The notes beneath the pieces are model-generated. The model was not told where the DNA came from, did not search any database, and saw only the letters and a list, made by a program, of their open reading frames with translations. This document shows positions 35,004-43,499 of a stretch of DNA of 64,000 bases, in pieces. Position numbers and translations under genes: made by a program. How positions within the stretch are numbered: the first letter of the stretch is position 1; each line of letters starts with the position of its first letter. The stretch is from Fibrivirga algicola (lineage in GTDB: Bacteria > Bacteroidota > Bacteroidia > Cytophagales > Spirosomataceae): NCBI RefSeq assembly GCF_011742925.1, contig NZ_WAEL01000008.1:360418-424417 (forward strand), written 5' to 3'.

Positions 35004-36533
35004 TTGACATCTACAGGTTTATACTGGCGAACCTTACGTTATCTGAAACCACAACAACTGGTTTACCAGGTATGGAACAGGCTACGCAGTCAGCCGCGCC
35101 TGCAACCAGTCACGTTACGCCTAGTCCCAACCGGACCGACTCTCTCGTTCCCCGTGTCGTTTACCTGCCTGAACCAGTCAGTTACTTTTACTAATCAGAT
35201 CGACTGGAACTATGCCCGGTTTGGTAAACTCTGGACTTATACTCTGACTTATTTCGACTGGCTTGATTCCCGGGTAGACGGCCTGGCGCTCATTCATGAT
35301 TTTATTCGACAGACAGCCACCATTCGTGATGGGTTTGAGCCTTACCCAACCTCGTTACGCCTACTGAATTGGCGGGCTTTTATTCGGAGAAACGGTATAC
35401 ATGACCCACTGATCGAGCAGCATTTGTACCAGCAAACAGCCCTGTTGCGCACTCGTCTGGAATACCACCTTGGCGGTAACCACCTGCTCGAAAATGCCTG
35501 TGCGCTCACTGTTATGGCTATTCATTTCCGCCACCGACCCTGGTTTACCGTTGGCGCAGCCTTGTTGCGGGCTCAACTCGCCGAGCAAATTCTGACTGAT
35601 GGAGGCCACTACGAACGCAGCCCGGTGTATCATCAACTGCTGACTGACCGCCTGCTGACTGTGTACGAGACGCTACAAGCCGATACGTGGAGCAACGATC
35701 CTGACCTGGGCGGGTACGTACAGGAAAAAGTTGCCGCCATGCTGAACTGGCTGGTGACAGTTACGTTCCGTGATGGGTCGGTACCTATGGTCAATGATGC
35801 CGCCCATGGCATTGCCCCTACTACAGCTCAACTGCTGGCCAAAGCCCGCCCCCTCAATTTCGTTCCAGCGCCTGTCACGCTGACCGATAGCGGCTACCGG
35901 ATGCTGACAACCGACAGGCTCGAGTTATTTATCGACGTTGGACCAGTAGGGCCCGATCATCAGCCCGGCCATGCGCATGCCGACACCTTTTCGTTCATCC
36001 TGCACGTGGATGGGCAGCCCCTTGTGGTCGACCCGGGTACGTCGACCTATCGGGCTGGCGAGCGGCGGTCGTGGGAACGCAGTACAGCGGCGCACAATAC
36101 GGTGACCGTGGGAGGGCACAACTCATCGGAGGTCTGGAGCACATTTCGGTTAGGCCGGCGTGCGCGGGTGCAGCTACACACCGATACATCCTCCTGCGTA
36201 GAGGCTACCCACACGGGCTATGCTCACCTGACAGAACAGCATACCCGACGCTGGACACTGCACAGCGGCAATACGCTAACTATAACCGACCACCTTTCCC
36301 CCGGCAATCAACCGCTGCGAGCCCACCTCTATTTTGCCCATCAGTCTGGCGTAACCGTCGACCAACAGGTCATTCTGGTAGGGCCTGTCACCATCCATTG
36401 CACCACAAAAGGCCCACCGCCGATCATTAACCAGGCCAGCTATGATCATTCGCTCGGCTTCAACCATACCGTAGCCGCCCCCTGCGTCTCGCTCGATTTC
36501 AGTACCGAATTAACAACCCACTTTTCTACGTAA
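35004..36533 (+). CDS. Heparinase II/III family (alginate-lyase-like) protein
   Basis: 509 residues with a probable TTG start at 35004 (MTSTGLYWRTLRYLKPQQLV fits the usual N-terminal RYLKP-type motif). The N-terminal alpha/alpha toroid has NHLLENACALTVMAIHF and GGHYERSPVYHQLLTDRLL, carrying the conserved Asn, Glu, Tyr and His positions. The C-terminal beta-sandwich has HAHADTFSFILHVDGQPLVV and GTSTYRAGERRSWERSTAAHN, the His/Tyr-rich heparinase II/III motif. No signal peptide is visible. In polysaccharide clusters these may trim or modify uronate-containing chains. Activity is inferred from the family only. Its stop shares a base with the next ATG. Confidence 0.82.
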   Translation: MTSTGLYWRTLRYLKPQQLVYQVWNRLRSQPRLQPVTLRLVPTGPTLSFPVSFTCLNQSVTFTNQIDWNYARFGKLWTYTLTYFDWLDSRVDGLALIHDFIRQTATIRDGFEPYPTSLRLLNWRAFIRRNGIHDPLIEQHLYQQTALLRTRLEYHLGGNHLLENACALTVMAIHFRHRPWFTVGAALLRAQLAEQILTDGGHYERSPVYHQLLTDRLLTVYETLQADTWSNDPDLGGYVQEKVAAMLNWLVTVTFRDGSVPMVNDAAHGIAPTTAQLLAKARPLNFVPAPVTLTDSGYRMLTTDRLELFIDVGPVGPDHQPGHAHADTFSFILHVDGQPLVVDPGTSTYRAGERRSWERSTAAHNTVTVGGHNSSEVWSTFRLGRRARVQLHTDTSSCVEATHTGYAHLTEQHTRRWTLHSGNTLTITDHLSPGNQPLRAHLYFAHQSGVTVDQQVILVGPVTIHCTTKGPPPIINQASYDHSLGFNHTVAAPCVSLDFSTELTTHFST

Positions 36534-37750
36534 TGATGAACATACTCTTACTTACCTACTATTTCTCGCCTGACCTCAGTGCCGGTTCATTTAGAAACAC
36601 ACCGCTGGCTTATGAACTGGCGCGGCAGCTTGGCGATTCAGGTACTGTTCATGTAGTGACCACACAACCTAACCGGTACCAATCGTTCAAAATCGAAGCT
36701 GCCGCCGAAGAACAGCACGATAACCTTCGCATTAGCCGGATCACGGTACCAGCCCATACCAGCGGGTTTGCCGATCAGATTCGCTCCTACGTTTGTTTTT
36801 ACAGTCAGGCCCTTACCCTGACCCGCGATAATCCATACGATGTAATCGTTGCGTCGTCGTCGCGCCTGTTCTCCGCTTTCTTAGGTGCGCAAGTAGCCAG
36901 ACGTCGGCAAGTACCGTTGGTGCTCGACATTCGCGATCTGTTCCGAGTGAATATTCTGGAGCTGATAAAAAACCCGGTCGCCCGGCTGGTTCTTTCGCCT
37001 ACGCTTCGGGCAGTTGAACAATATACCTTTGGGTACGCTAAACACATCAATCTGGTGTCGGATGGCTTCAGCGACTATTTTGCTGATTACGATCAGGCGA
37101 CCTACAGCCATGTCACCAACGGGATCGACGACTATTTTCTCGATCTACCTGGCTCACCGGCGAGTACCGAGTCACCCCAGCAACGTACTATTCTGTATGC
37201 CGGCAATATTGGCGACGGGCAGGGTCTGGAGAAAATTATTCCAGCTACGGCCCGGTTGCTTGGCCCAACCTATCAATTTGTTGTAGTAGGTGATGGCGCT
37301 ACCAAAAGCAAGCTCGACAAGGCCGTGACCGATGCCGGGCTGAACAACGTCACGATACGGCCGCCCGTAACGCGGGCCGGGCTATTGGCTGAATATGAAC
37401 GGGCCGATTACCTGTTCCTGCACCTCAATGACCTGACGGCCTTTGAACGGTGCTTACCGTCAAAACTGTTTGAATACGCAGCTACCGACAAGCCCGTCGT
37501 GGCTGGAGTGGCGGGCTATGCGGCTAAATTCATCAATAAACACGTACCTAATAGTTTTGTGTTTGCCCCCGGCGATGCGGCAGCACTGGCAACCTACTTG
37601 CTTACCACACCCTACGAGACCACCACACGCACGGCGTTTATCAACCAGTTTCGGCGCGAAACGCTCGTCGCTAAATTAGCCAGGCAAATTCTGAAAGCGG
37701 CGGGGCCGGTTCGTAAACCAGCACCGCTTTCGGCCATAGAAAGCTACTGA
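36533..37750 (+). CDS. GT4-family glycosyltransferase (WbuB-like)
   Basis: 405 residues starting MMNILLLTYYFSPDLSAGSF, the WbuB/WcaI-like start (YFxPDxxAGS-type). PLVLDIRDLFRVNILELIKN is the middle acceptor motif, and TILYAGNIGDGQGLEKIIPA, YQFVVVGDGATKSKL and CLPSKLFEYAATDKPVVAGV form the donor site. Such enzymes often transfer a HexNAc or deoxy-HexNAc residue. Last gene of the polysaccharide cluster; it ends 7 bases inside the convergent aminotransferase gene, with no separate terminator visible. Confidence 0.86.
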   Translation: MMNILLLTYYFSPDLSAGSFRNTPLAYELARQLGDSGTVHVVTTQPNRYQSFKIEAAAEEQHDNLRISRITVPAHTSGFADQIRSYVCFYSQALTLTRDNPYDVIVASSSRLFSAFLGAQVARRRQVPLVLDIRDLFRVNILELIKNPVARLVLSPTLRAVEQYTFGYAKHINLVSDGFSDYFADYDQATYSHVTNGIDDYFLDLPGSPASTESPQQRTILYAGNIGDGQGLEKIIPATARLLGPTYQFVVVGDGATKSKLDKAVTDAGLNNVTIRPPVTRAGLLAEYERADYLFLHLNDLTAFERCLPSKLFEYAATDKPVVAGVAGYAAKFINKHVPNSFVFAPGDAAALATYLLTTPYETTTRTAFINQFRRETLVAKLARQILKAAGPVRKPAPLSAIESY

Positions 37751-38991
37751 TGAACGAGCACGGCACTGACCCGTTGCGGCTCCTTGCGGCGACTTTCCAG
37801 AAAAGCTTCAATACGGTTCAGGGCCAGCGTCATCTCGTCGATGTTGGGCAGGCATACGATCCGAAAATGGTCAGGGCTTCTAAAATTGAAGCCTTGTCCA
37901 GCTACAACTAACACTTTTTGCTCGACCAGCAGATCGTAAACAAACTCGTTGTCGTCTTTAATATTAAATCGATTCAGATCAATTTTCGGGAATATGTATA
38001 GAGCTCCCTTCGGCTTCACACAGGTAATGCCCGGAATGGCCACCATGCGTTCATAGGCCAGCATAATTTGCCGGTAGAGCCTACCCGCCGGGATAACCAG
38101 GTCGTGAATACTCTGGTAACCACCCAGCGCCGTTTGGATGGCATACTGCGTAGGTACGTTGGCGCACAGCCGTAGACTGGCTAGCAGGGTTAACCCCTCA
38201 ATGTATGACTTAGCCTTATGCTTTGCCCCCGTCATGACCAGCCAGCCACCCCGAAAGCCGGCCGCCCGGTAATTCTTCGACAGCCCGTTCATCGTGATAC
38301 ATAGGGTATCATGAACAAAGCGCGCCATCGGGTGATGAACGGCCTCGTCGTAGAGGATTTTGTCGTAGATCTCATCGGCAAACACAATTAGTTGATGCTT
38401 TTCAGCAATGCGGGCAATTCCTTCCAGTATCCGTTTGTCATAAACGGCACCCGTAGGATTATTGGGATTGATCAGTACCACGGCCCGGGTACGGTCAGTA
38501 ATTTTGCTTTCCAGATCAACCAGATCAGGGTTCCAGCCAGCCGCCTCATCGCAACTGTAGTGAACGGGTTTGCCACCACAAAGGGCCACCGATGTTGTCC
38601 AAAGCGGATAGTCGGGCGATGGCACCAGCACTTCATCACCCTCATTGATGAGTGCCTGCATCGACAATAAAATGAGTTCACTCACCCCATTGCCAATATA
38701 GATATCATTGATGGTAACGCCCGGTAGCCCCAGGTTCTGGGTATAGTGCATCACGGCTTTGCGGGCTGCAAACAGACCACGTGAATCAGCATATCCCTGC
38801 GCATTTCGGATGTTCAGGATTACATCATGCACGATCTCATCGGGCGTATCGAAGCCAAATGCTGCTGGATTGCCGATGTTGAGACTAATAATCTTGTAGC
38901 CCTGGCTCTCCAGTTCCAGTGACTTTTCATAAACCGGCCCCCGAATGTCGTATTTGAGGTGGGTGAGCCGGTCTGATTTGCGAATTTCCAT
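37744..38991 (-). CDS. PLP-dependent class I/II aminotransferase (alanine aminotransferase-like)
   Basis: 415 residues. SLNIGNPAAFGFDTP and the cofactor-binding YIGNGVSELILLSMQALI lead to VLINPNNPTGAVYDK and FADEIYDKILYD. The Schiff-base Lys is in MNGLSKNYRAAGFRGGWLVM. This is the AlaA-like branch of fold-type I aminotransferases, which probably uses alanine, glutamate or valine as amino donors. Cytoplasmic. Its start at 38991 is followed upstream by 606 bases with no gene recognised. Convergent with and overlapping the last polysaccharide gene by 7 bases. Confidence 0.9.
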   Translation of the reverse strand: MEIRKSDRLTHLKYDIRGPVYEKSLELESQGYKIISLNIGNPAAFGFDTPDEIVHDVILNIRNAQGYADSRGLFAARKAVMHYTQNLGLPGVTINDIYIGNGVSELILLSMQALINEGDEVLVPSPDYPLWTTSVALCGGKPVHYSCDEAAGWNPDLVDLESKITDRTRAVVLINPNNPTGAVYDKRILEGIARIAEKHQLIVFADEIYDKILYDEAVHHPMARFVHDTLCITMNGLSKNYRAAGFRGGWLVMTGAKHKAKSYIEGLTLLASLRLCANVPTQYAIQTALGGYQSIHDLVIPAGRLYRQIMLAYERMVAIPGITCVKPKGALYIFPKIDLNRFNIKDDNEFVYDLLVEQKVLVVAGQGFNFRSPDHFRIVCLPNIDEMTLALNRIEAFLESRRKEPQRVSAVLVHQ

Positions 38992-39597
38992 CTTAAAAAA
39001 AAGACATCACTCTCCAGAGCCATGCCTTGGGCGCAAAGGTAACTCTTTTTACAGGTAGCCGGAGCCTGCCAGGCAGCTTATCAACACCCATCAGCGGGCA
39101 AACGTAGGCATTCGTAGTGCCTAGTCTTTTCTGATGCTACTGGAGCAGCATTTACCTCCCTGCTTATGCAGGTCACCGTAGCCGGTATGCGATTGCCAAT
39201 ACAACAACAAATTGATTATCAGGCAGTCTACTACGCTTTGTTTCGGGTTAGCACAGGACATGACTGGTAGCTTATCCAATCAAAAAAAAGCCGTTATCAA
39301 AAACCACGCCATTAATTTTATCGAGGTGCACAGAATAAGAAAACGGCTGCTATTTAGCCAACTTCTACACCATTTATTTACTGTGTAGGCAATTCTTTCA
39401 AGTTGCAGTTCACTGGCCCAATAGTTGCATACGTAGAAGTATGCAATGGAACTCCAACACGACCACATACGTGCCTTCCTGGGAGGTAGCCTCCACACTT
39501 CAGGTGCAACAGACTGTTCAAGGTGCTGGCTGGGTACTAACGGTGACCGTACCGCCACTGATTCCAACAACGGCTCAGTAAGCCACCAAAAGCAGGT
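38992..39597. other. Gene-poor gap between aminotransferase and AAA+ genes
   Basis: About 600 bases with no convincing full-length gene on either strand. A 96-codon minus-strand frame (39280-39570) is rich in Trp and Cys and looks spurious. A short plus-strand frame (39441-39581, listed separately) looks slightly more gene-like. The stretch 39282-39290 is an A run after CAATC, and AGCCGTT/AACGGC-type pieces near 39292 and 39344 could form a weak hairpin. The part from 39010 to 39280 should contain the aminotransferase promoter, but I see no clear -7 element. Confidence 0.5.
39441..39581 (+). pseudogene. Possible C-terminal remnant of a secreted protein
   Basis: A 46-codon frame with ATG at 39441 encodes MQWNSNTTTYVPSWEVASTL then QVQQTVQGAGWVLTVTVPPL and ends PTTAQ. 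The Thr/Val-rich beta-strand-like composition resembles the end of an extracellular domain, unlike the random frames around it. The frame stays open for some distance upstream, but with unconvincing residues. It could be a decayed gene end or chance. Confidence 0.25.
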
Positions 39598-40653
39598 TTA
39601 GAAGCCTACTTTCGAGTTGTTCTCCGTGCGCTCGCCGGAGATTGTTTGTCCTTCTATGTTGAAGATATCAGCCAGCGTCATCGGATCGTTGGTGTGAAAA
39701 TCACTTCCCAGGCTGGTTAATAGCGCATTGGCCTTGGGAGCCGACAGCTTACCAAACGCATAGTCGACCATTAACCGTCCTTTGCGTAGCAGCGCTTTAT
39801 CCAACAAACTCTTATTGGCGTTGAACGTAGCGATGATCTGAATATGCAGACAGTCAGCCAGCAGGCCATCGGTCAGATTCAGAATATTCGACACGCTGTT
39901 TGTATCGCCACCTGCTTCGCGGGCTTGCAATATCCGCTCGGCATCCTCGATCAACAACACCGAGTCGCGCTGTTCAAGCAGAAAAGGAATCAGGTCAGGT
40001 GAAGTCAGGAAGTTAGTCATGTAGGGCGGCAGAATCAGCATGTTCTTCCGCACCTGCGAACTCAGGTACTTGATATAGGTTGTTTTACCAGTACCGGGTT
40101 CGCCATGCAGCAGAATCAGCCCTTTGTACTTTGGTCGATTCAGCAACGACACCAGCCGCTCGTGCACCTCTGGGAACCCGTCGTTATAGTACAATTCCAA
40201 ATCGATCTGCGGCGGCTCAATCTCCACCCGTTCGGTATGCAGACCACCCAGACCACTCTGAATCAGGTAGATATTGGTTTGCTCAGGCTCCTGTTCGGAA
40301 ATAAGGGTCTCAACTCCTTCGAGCACCGTATGCAACACGGCAGCGTCGCGGTAGAACCCCGAAAAACGGCAATACGAATCCCACATGAACTCACCATTGA
40401 TCATGATGCCGTTCGGATGTGCATAAATCCGTTCATTCGTCCGTAACCCTTCCCGGGTTAACCGCATCGACTGATTGATGACCGTGAACCCACGCGCCAG
40501 CAGCCAGTCATGCAGCTCGATTTTATAATCTTCGTGGGTGAAGAGGTAGTTGGGATATTCCCCGTAGGTCTGAACGAAATGAGCCGCCAGCGGAAACTCA
40601 CGGTCTAAATCGTGAGTAATGAAGAGGTCCTGAATAACGCGTTGGTTGGGCAT
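39598..40653 (-). CDS. AAA+ ATPase with unassigned N-terminal domain
   Basis: 351 residues. Residues 1 to about 165 match nothing I recognise (segments IHDL-like start RVIQDLFITHDLDREF, YRDAAVLHTVLEGVETLI). Residues about 175-335 are an AAA+ core: Walker A HGEPGTGKTTYIKYL (184-192), Walker B SVLLIEDAERIL (232-241), the sensor-1 region IIATFNANKSLL and the arginine-bearing DKALLRKGRLMVDYAFGKL, close to the BCS1/proteasome-like clade. The client is unknown. Only 6 bases separate it from the upstream PorP/SprF-type gene, so the two are probably cotranscribed. Confidence 0.8.
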   Translation of the reverse strand: MPNQRVIQDLFITHDLDREFPLAAHFVQTYGEYPNYLFTHEDYKIELHDWLLARGFTVINQSMRLTREGLRTNERIYAHPNGIMINGEFMWDSYCRFSGFYRDAAVLHTVLEGVETLISEQEPEQTNIYLIQSGLGGLHTERVEIEPPQIDLELYYNDGFPEVHERLVSLLNRPKYKGLILLHGEPGTGKTTYIKYLSSQVRKNMLILPPYMTNFLTSPDLIPFLLEQRDSVLLIEDAERILQAREAGGDTNSVSNILNLTDGLLADCLHIQIIATFNANKSLLDKALLRKGRLMVDYAFGKLSAPKANALLTSLGSDFHTNDPMTLADIFNIEGQTISGERTENNSKVGF

Positions 40654-40659
40654 ACGGGG

Positions 40660-41580
40660 TTAAAAGTACGAAAATTTGAGCGTATTGGGGTTAGGCGTAT
40701 ACCTAAAAACGAGCTCGTGCATCGTTCGTTGAAAAGCCGTCAGTGGGGCCTCGGGGGCAATGGAATTGTAGAGGTACCCTAACCGAACATTGCCCGACAG
40801 CTGATACTCGAGGCTACCCTGCACGTAGCTGAACGTACCGTTGGTGAAGGTATTATTCTGCCGAACCGACACGCCCACGGCCGCCCGGTTGGCGTACCAG
40901 ACGCGGGCGTTCAGATCAACGGCCATTGGCTCGGAGCCAGCGCGCGACAGCACCACCGACGGAATCACTTTGAAGTCATCGGTGAGATCTAGTTTTCCGC
41001 CTGCCTGCACATACACGGGTTGCCGGTACAGAAACCCACCCAGGCCAAACGCTTTGTTATTTAGCTCGGGAGCCGAAACTCCGGCAAAGAATGTGGAGGC
41101 GTCATAGTAGATTCCTACACCATAGCTGAGCAGGGCGCTGCTACCACCCAGGTTGGTACCCGTGCCCACGACGGGCAGGATATTGACCCCACCCTGTACG
41201 CCAAAAAACAGACGGGCCAGGTTAGGCAACTCAATTTTATACGACAGGTTGGTCGACAGCCCCACGTTGCCGAGTGTACTGTTGCGGTCGTTGAGCACCT
41301 GGAAACCTAACCCAACAGGCCCGCTACCAAGCTGACCGTCGGCGGCGAAGGTCTGGGTAATCGGTGTAGCCACCTGCTGCGAGTTCTGGCTTAAAAAACT
41401 GAACAGGCGTCCCCGAAAGCCAAGCGTCATGCTAAAATCTTCACGCACCCCCGCAAAAGCCGGGTTGATGGCCATTGGGTTTACCTGATATTGCGAATAG
41501 AGAACTTCTTTCTGCGCCAGTACGGGTAACCAACCAACTGATAAACAGGCAAAGAAGAGAATACGGGCAGAGTAGCGCAT
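40660..41580 (-). CDS. PorP/SprF family type IX secretion-associated outer-membrane protein
   Basis: 306 residues from ATG 41580; the frame runs further upstream, but MRYSARILFFACLSVGWLPV is a normal signal peptide with cleavage at VLAQ. The mature N-terminus KEVLYSQYQVNPMAINPAFA and GVREDFSMTLGFRGRL is the family hallmark (SQY...NPAYAG type). The rest is an outer-membrane beta-barrel ending in FRYTPNPNTLKFSYF with a terminal Phe. PorP/SprF proteins help secrete or attach T9SS type B cargo. There is no CHU_C adhesin beside it, unlike the second copy at 51758; instead it is followed by the AAA+ gene. Confidence 0.88.
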   Translation of the reverse strand: MRYSARILFFACLSVGWLPVLAQKEVLYSQYQVNPMAINPAFAGVREDFSMTLGFRGRLFSFLSQNSQQVATPITQTFAADGQLGSGPVGLGFQVLNDRNSTLGNVGLSTNLSYKIELPNLARLFFGVQGGVNILPVVGTGTNLGGSSALLSYGVGIYYDASTFFAGVSAPELNNKAFGLGGFLYRQPVYVQAGGKLDLTDDFKVIPSVVLSRAGSEPMAVDLNARVWYANRAAVGVSVRQNNTFTNGTFSYVQGSLEYQLSGNVRLGYLYNSIAPEAPLTAFQRTMHELVFRYTPNPNTLKFSYF

Positions 41581-41797
41581 TGGATTGGAGTTACAACAAC
41601 TGCAAGTTGTTTCATACGGGCCGTTTTTCCAATCACTGACAGCGGCTCCCACCCGTTCCTGCATTTTCTGGGCGCTGGGTACGTTGAGTAGGCACCTATA
41701 TGCTGGTGTCACCAATCCCGGTGGTTAAATTAGCCGCCAATTAAGCTTTACTGACCACGCTGGCGCACGCAAGCAATTGCCAACTACCATTCCTCTT

Positions 41798-42826
41798 ATG
41801 TCTACAATTTGTTGTTTTGGTGAAGTGTTGTTACGGTTTTCGCCGGTGGCGAACGGAGGATGGATTCAACAATCGACAATGCCCGTTTTTGTGGGTGGCG
41901 CCGAACTGAATGTGGCCCTGGCCCTGTCGAACTGGAACGTACCTGTTCGCTACGCCACGGGCATGCCTGTCAACGCACTTGCCAGCGATATTACCGACTA
42001 CATCACCGGGCGGGGCGTTGACCCATCTGGCCTCATTCATAACCAGCCGGGTCAGACTACCGGCAACCGGATCGGCACCTATTATCTGCCTCAGGGCAGT
42101 GACCTGAAAAACGCGGGCGTAATCTACGACCGGGCGGGTTCTGCCTTCGCCGAGCTGAAACCAGGTCAGATTGACTGGGAGCCCGTTCTCCAGGGCGTTG
42201 GGCGGCTCCATATCAGCGCCATCAGCCCGGCCTTGAGCGCACAGGCCGCTGAGGTCTGCCGCGAACTACTCGCCACGGCGTCGGCCCAGGGCATTTCCAT
42301 TTCCATCGATCTGAACTACCGCGCCCGGCTATGGCAATACGGCAAAAAACCCGTTGCTATCATGCCCGACCTGGTGCAGTACTGCGACGTGGTGATGGGT
42401 AACATCTGGGCGGCCAATACGCTGCTAGGCATCCCGGTTGGTGACCACATCACCGAGCAAAGTACGCAGGATGACTACGTAGCACATTCGCAGGTTACGT
42501 CTGAAGCCATTCAGGCCCATTTTCCTCGCTGCAAAGTGGTGGCGAACACATTCCGGTTTAGTAAGCAACCAACCGGTATCCGCTATTACACAACCCTGTT
42601 TACGGAGGGTAAAACGTATGTATCGCCCCTATATGAAGCCGATACGGTCGTTGACCAGATTGGTAGTGGCGACTGCTTCATGGCCGGGCTACTGTATGGC
42701 CTTTACAACAACCATGAACCGCAAACCATTTTAAATTTCGCAACGGCCGCCGCCTTTGGTAAACTGAGCGAAGTTGGCGACGATACCAAACAAACCGTTG
42801 CCGACGTATTAACCTTAACACGCTGA
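41798..42826 (+). CDS. kdgK: 2-dehydro-3-deoxygluconokinase (PfkB family)
   Basis: 342 residues from ATG 41798 (the TTG at 41777 is less likely). ICCFGEVLLRFSPV and GGAELNVALALSNWNVPVRY form the PfkB N-terminal signature; VDQIGSGDCFMAGLLYGL near the C-terminus holds the anion hole and the catalytic Asp of the GxGD motif. It phosphorylates 2-keto-3-deoxygluconate. The aldolase gene follows after 16 bases, so together they give the last two steps of hexuronate or Entner-Doudoroff-type catabolism, yielding pyruvate and glyceraldehyde 3-phosphate. It is divergent from the PorP gene. Confidence 0.88.
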   Translation: MSTICCFGEVLLRFSPVANGGWIQQSTMPVFVGGAELNVALALSNWNVPVRYATGMPVNALASDITDYITGRGVDPSGLIHNQPGQTTGNRIGTYYLPQGSDLKNAGVIYDRAGSAFAELKPGQIDWEPVLQGVGRLHISAISPALSAQAAEVCRELLATASAQGISISIDLNYRARLWQYGKKPVAIMPDLVQYCDVVMGNIWAANTLLGIPVGDHITEQSTQDDYVAHSQVTSEAIQAHFPRCKVVANTFRFSKQPTGIRYYTTLFTEGKTYVSPLYEADTVVDQIGSGDCFMAGLLYGLYNNHEPQTILNFATAAAFGKLSEVGDDTKQTVADVLTLTR

Positions 42827-42842
42827 TTAGCGGAATACAACC

Positions 42843-43493
42843 ATGTCGACCTTCCTCCAGACCTTAGCTGACCATCCATTGGTGCCGGTATTCTACCACG
42901 CCGACGCCGAACATGCCAAATCGATTCTGAAAGCCTGTTACGACGGTGGGATGCGGGTATTTGAATTCACGAACCGCGGTGAAGCAGCCCTGCCCGTGTT
43001 TACCGAACTGGCTGGGTACGTTGCCGAACACTGCCCCGGCCTTGCGCTGGGCATTGGCACCATTCTGACCGCCGCCGACGCCGACCGGTTCATCGACGCT
43101 GGCGCTGCCTTTGTGGTGCAGCCCGTGATGACCGCCGAGGTAGGCGAAGCCTGCCGGAAACGCGGCTTGCCCTGGGTACCGGCAGGCGCAACCCTGACCG
43201 AGATTTACCAGGCTACCCAGTTGGGTGCTGAAGCTGTAAAGGTGTTTCCGGGCAATGTACTCGGGCCAGGGTTCATTAAAGCGGTAAAAGGGCCTATGCC
43301 CTGGCTGAATCTGATGGTGACCGGTGGCGTTGAACCCACCGCCGAGAGCCTCACTACCTGGTTTGGTGCGGGCGTGACGGCCGTGGGTCTCGGCTCACAG
43401 CTGTTTACCGGAGAAACTGCCTCACCCGATGCTCTTCGCGAGCGTGTGGCGACGCTGGTGCAGATTGTGGCTGATTTGAAGGCGAAGAACTAA
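42843..43493 (+). CDS. eda: KDPG / 4-hydroxy-2-oxoglutarate aldolase
   Basis: 216 residues, full length for the family. PVFYHADAEHAKSILKACYD, GGMRVFEFTNRGEAALPVF (Glu of the active site), GIGTILTAADADRFIDAGA, and GAEAVKVFPGNVLGPGF with the Schiff-base Lys, then NLMVTGGVEPT at the phosphate site. It cleaves 2-keto-3-deoxy-6-phosphogluconate to pyruvate and glyceraldehyde 3-phosphate. In an operon with kdgK (16-base gap). It ends 6 bases before the convergent hydrolase gene. Confidence 0.93.
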   Translation: MSTFLQTLADHPLVPVFYHADAEHAKSILKACYDGGMRVFEFTNRGEAALPVFTELAGYVAEHCPGLALGIGTILTAADADRFIDAGAAFVVQPVMTAEVGEACRKRGLPWVPAGATLTEIYQATQLGAEAVKVFPGNVLGPGFIKAVKGPMPWLNLMVTGGVEPTAESLTTWFGAGVTAVGLGSQLFTGETASPDALRERVATLVQIVADLKAKN

Positions 43494-43499
43494 CGGAGG

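Noticed and set aside
39280..39570. 96-codon minus-strand frame in the aminotransferase/AAA gap
   Set aside because: Rich in Trp, Cys and Ser with no domain or signal; looks like a chance frame in an otherwise gene-poor stretch.
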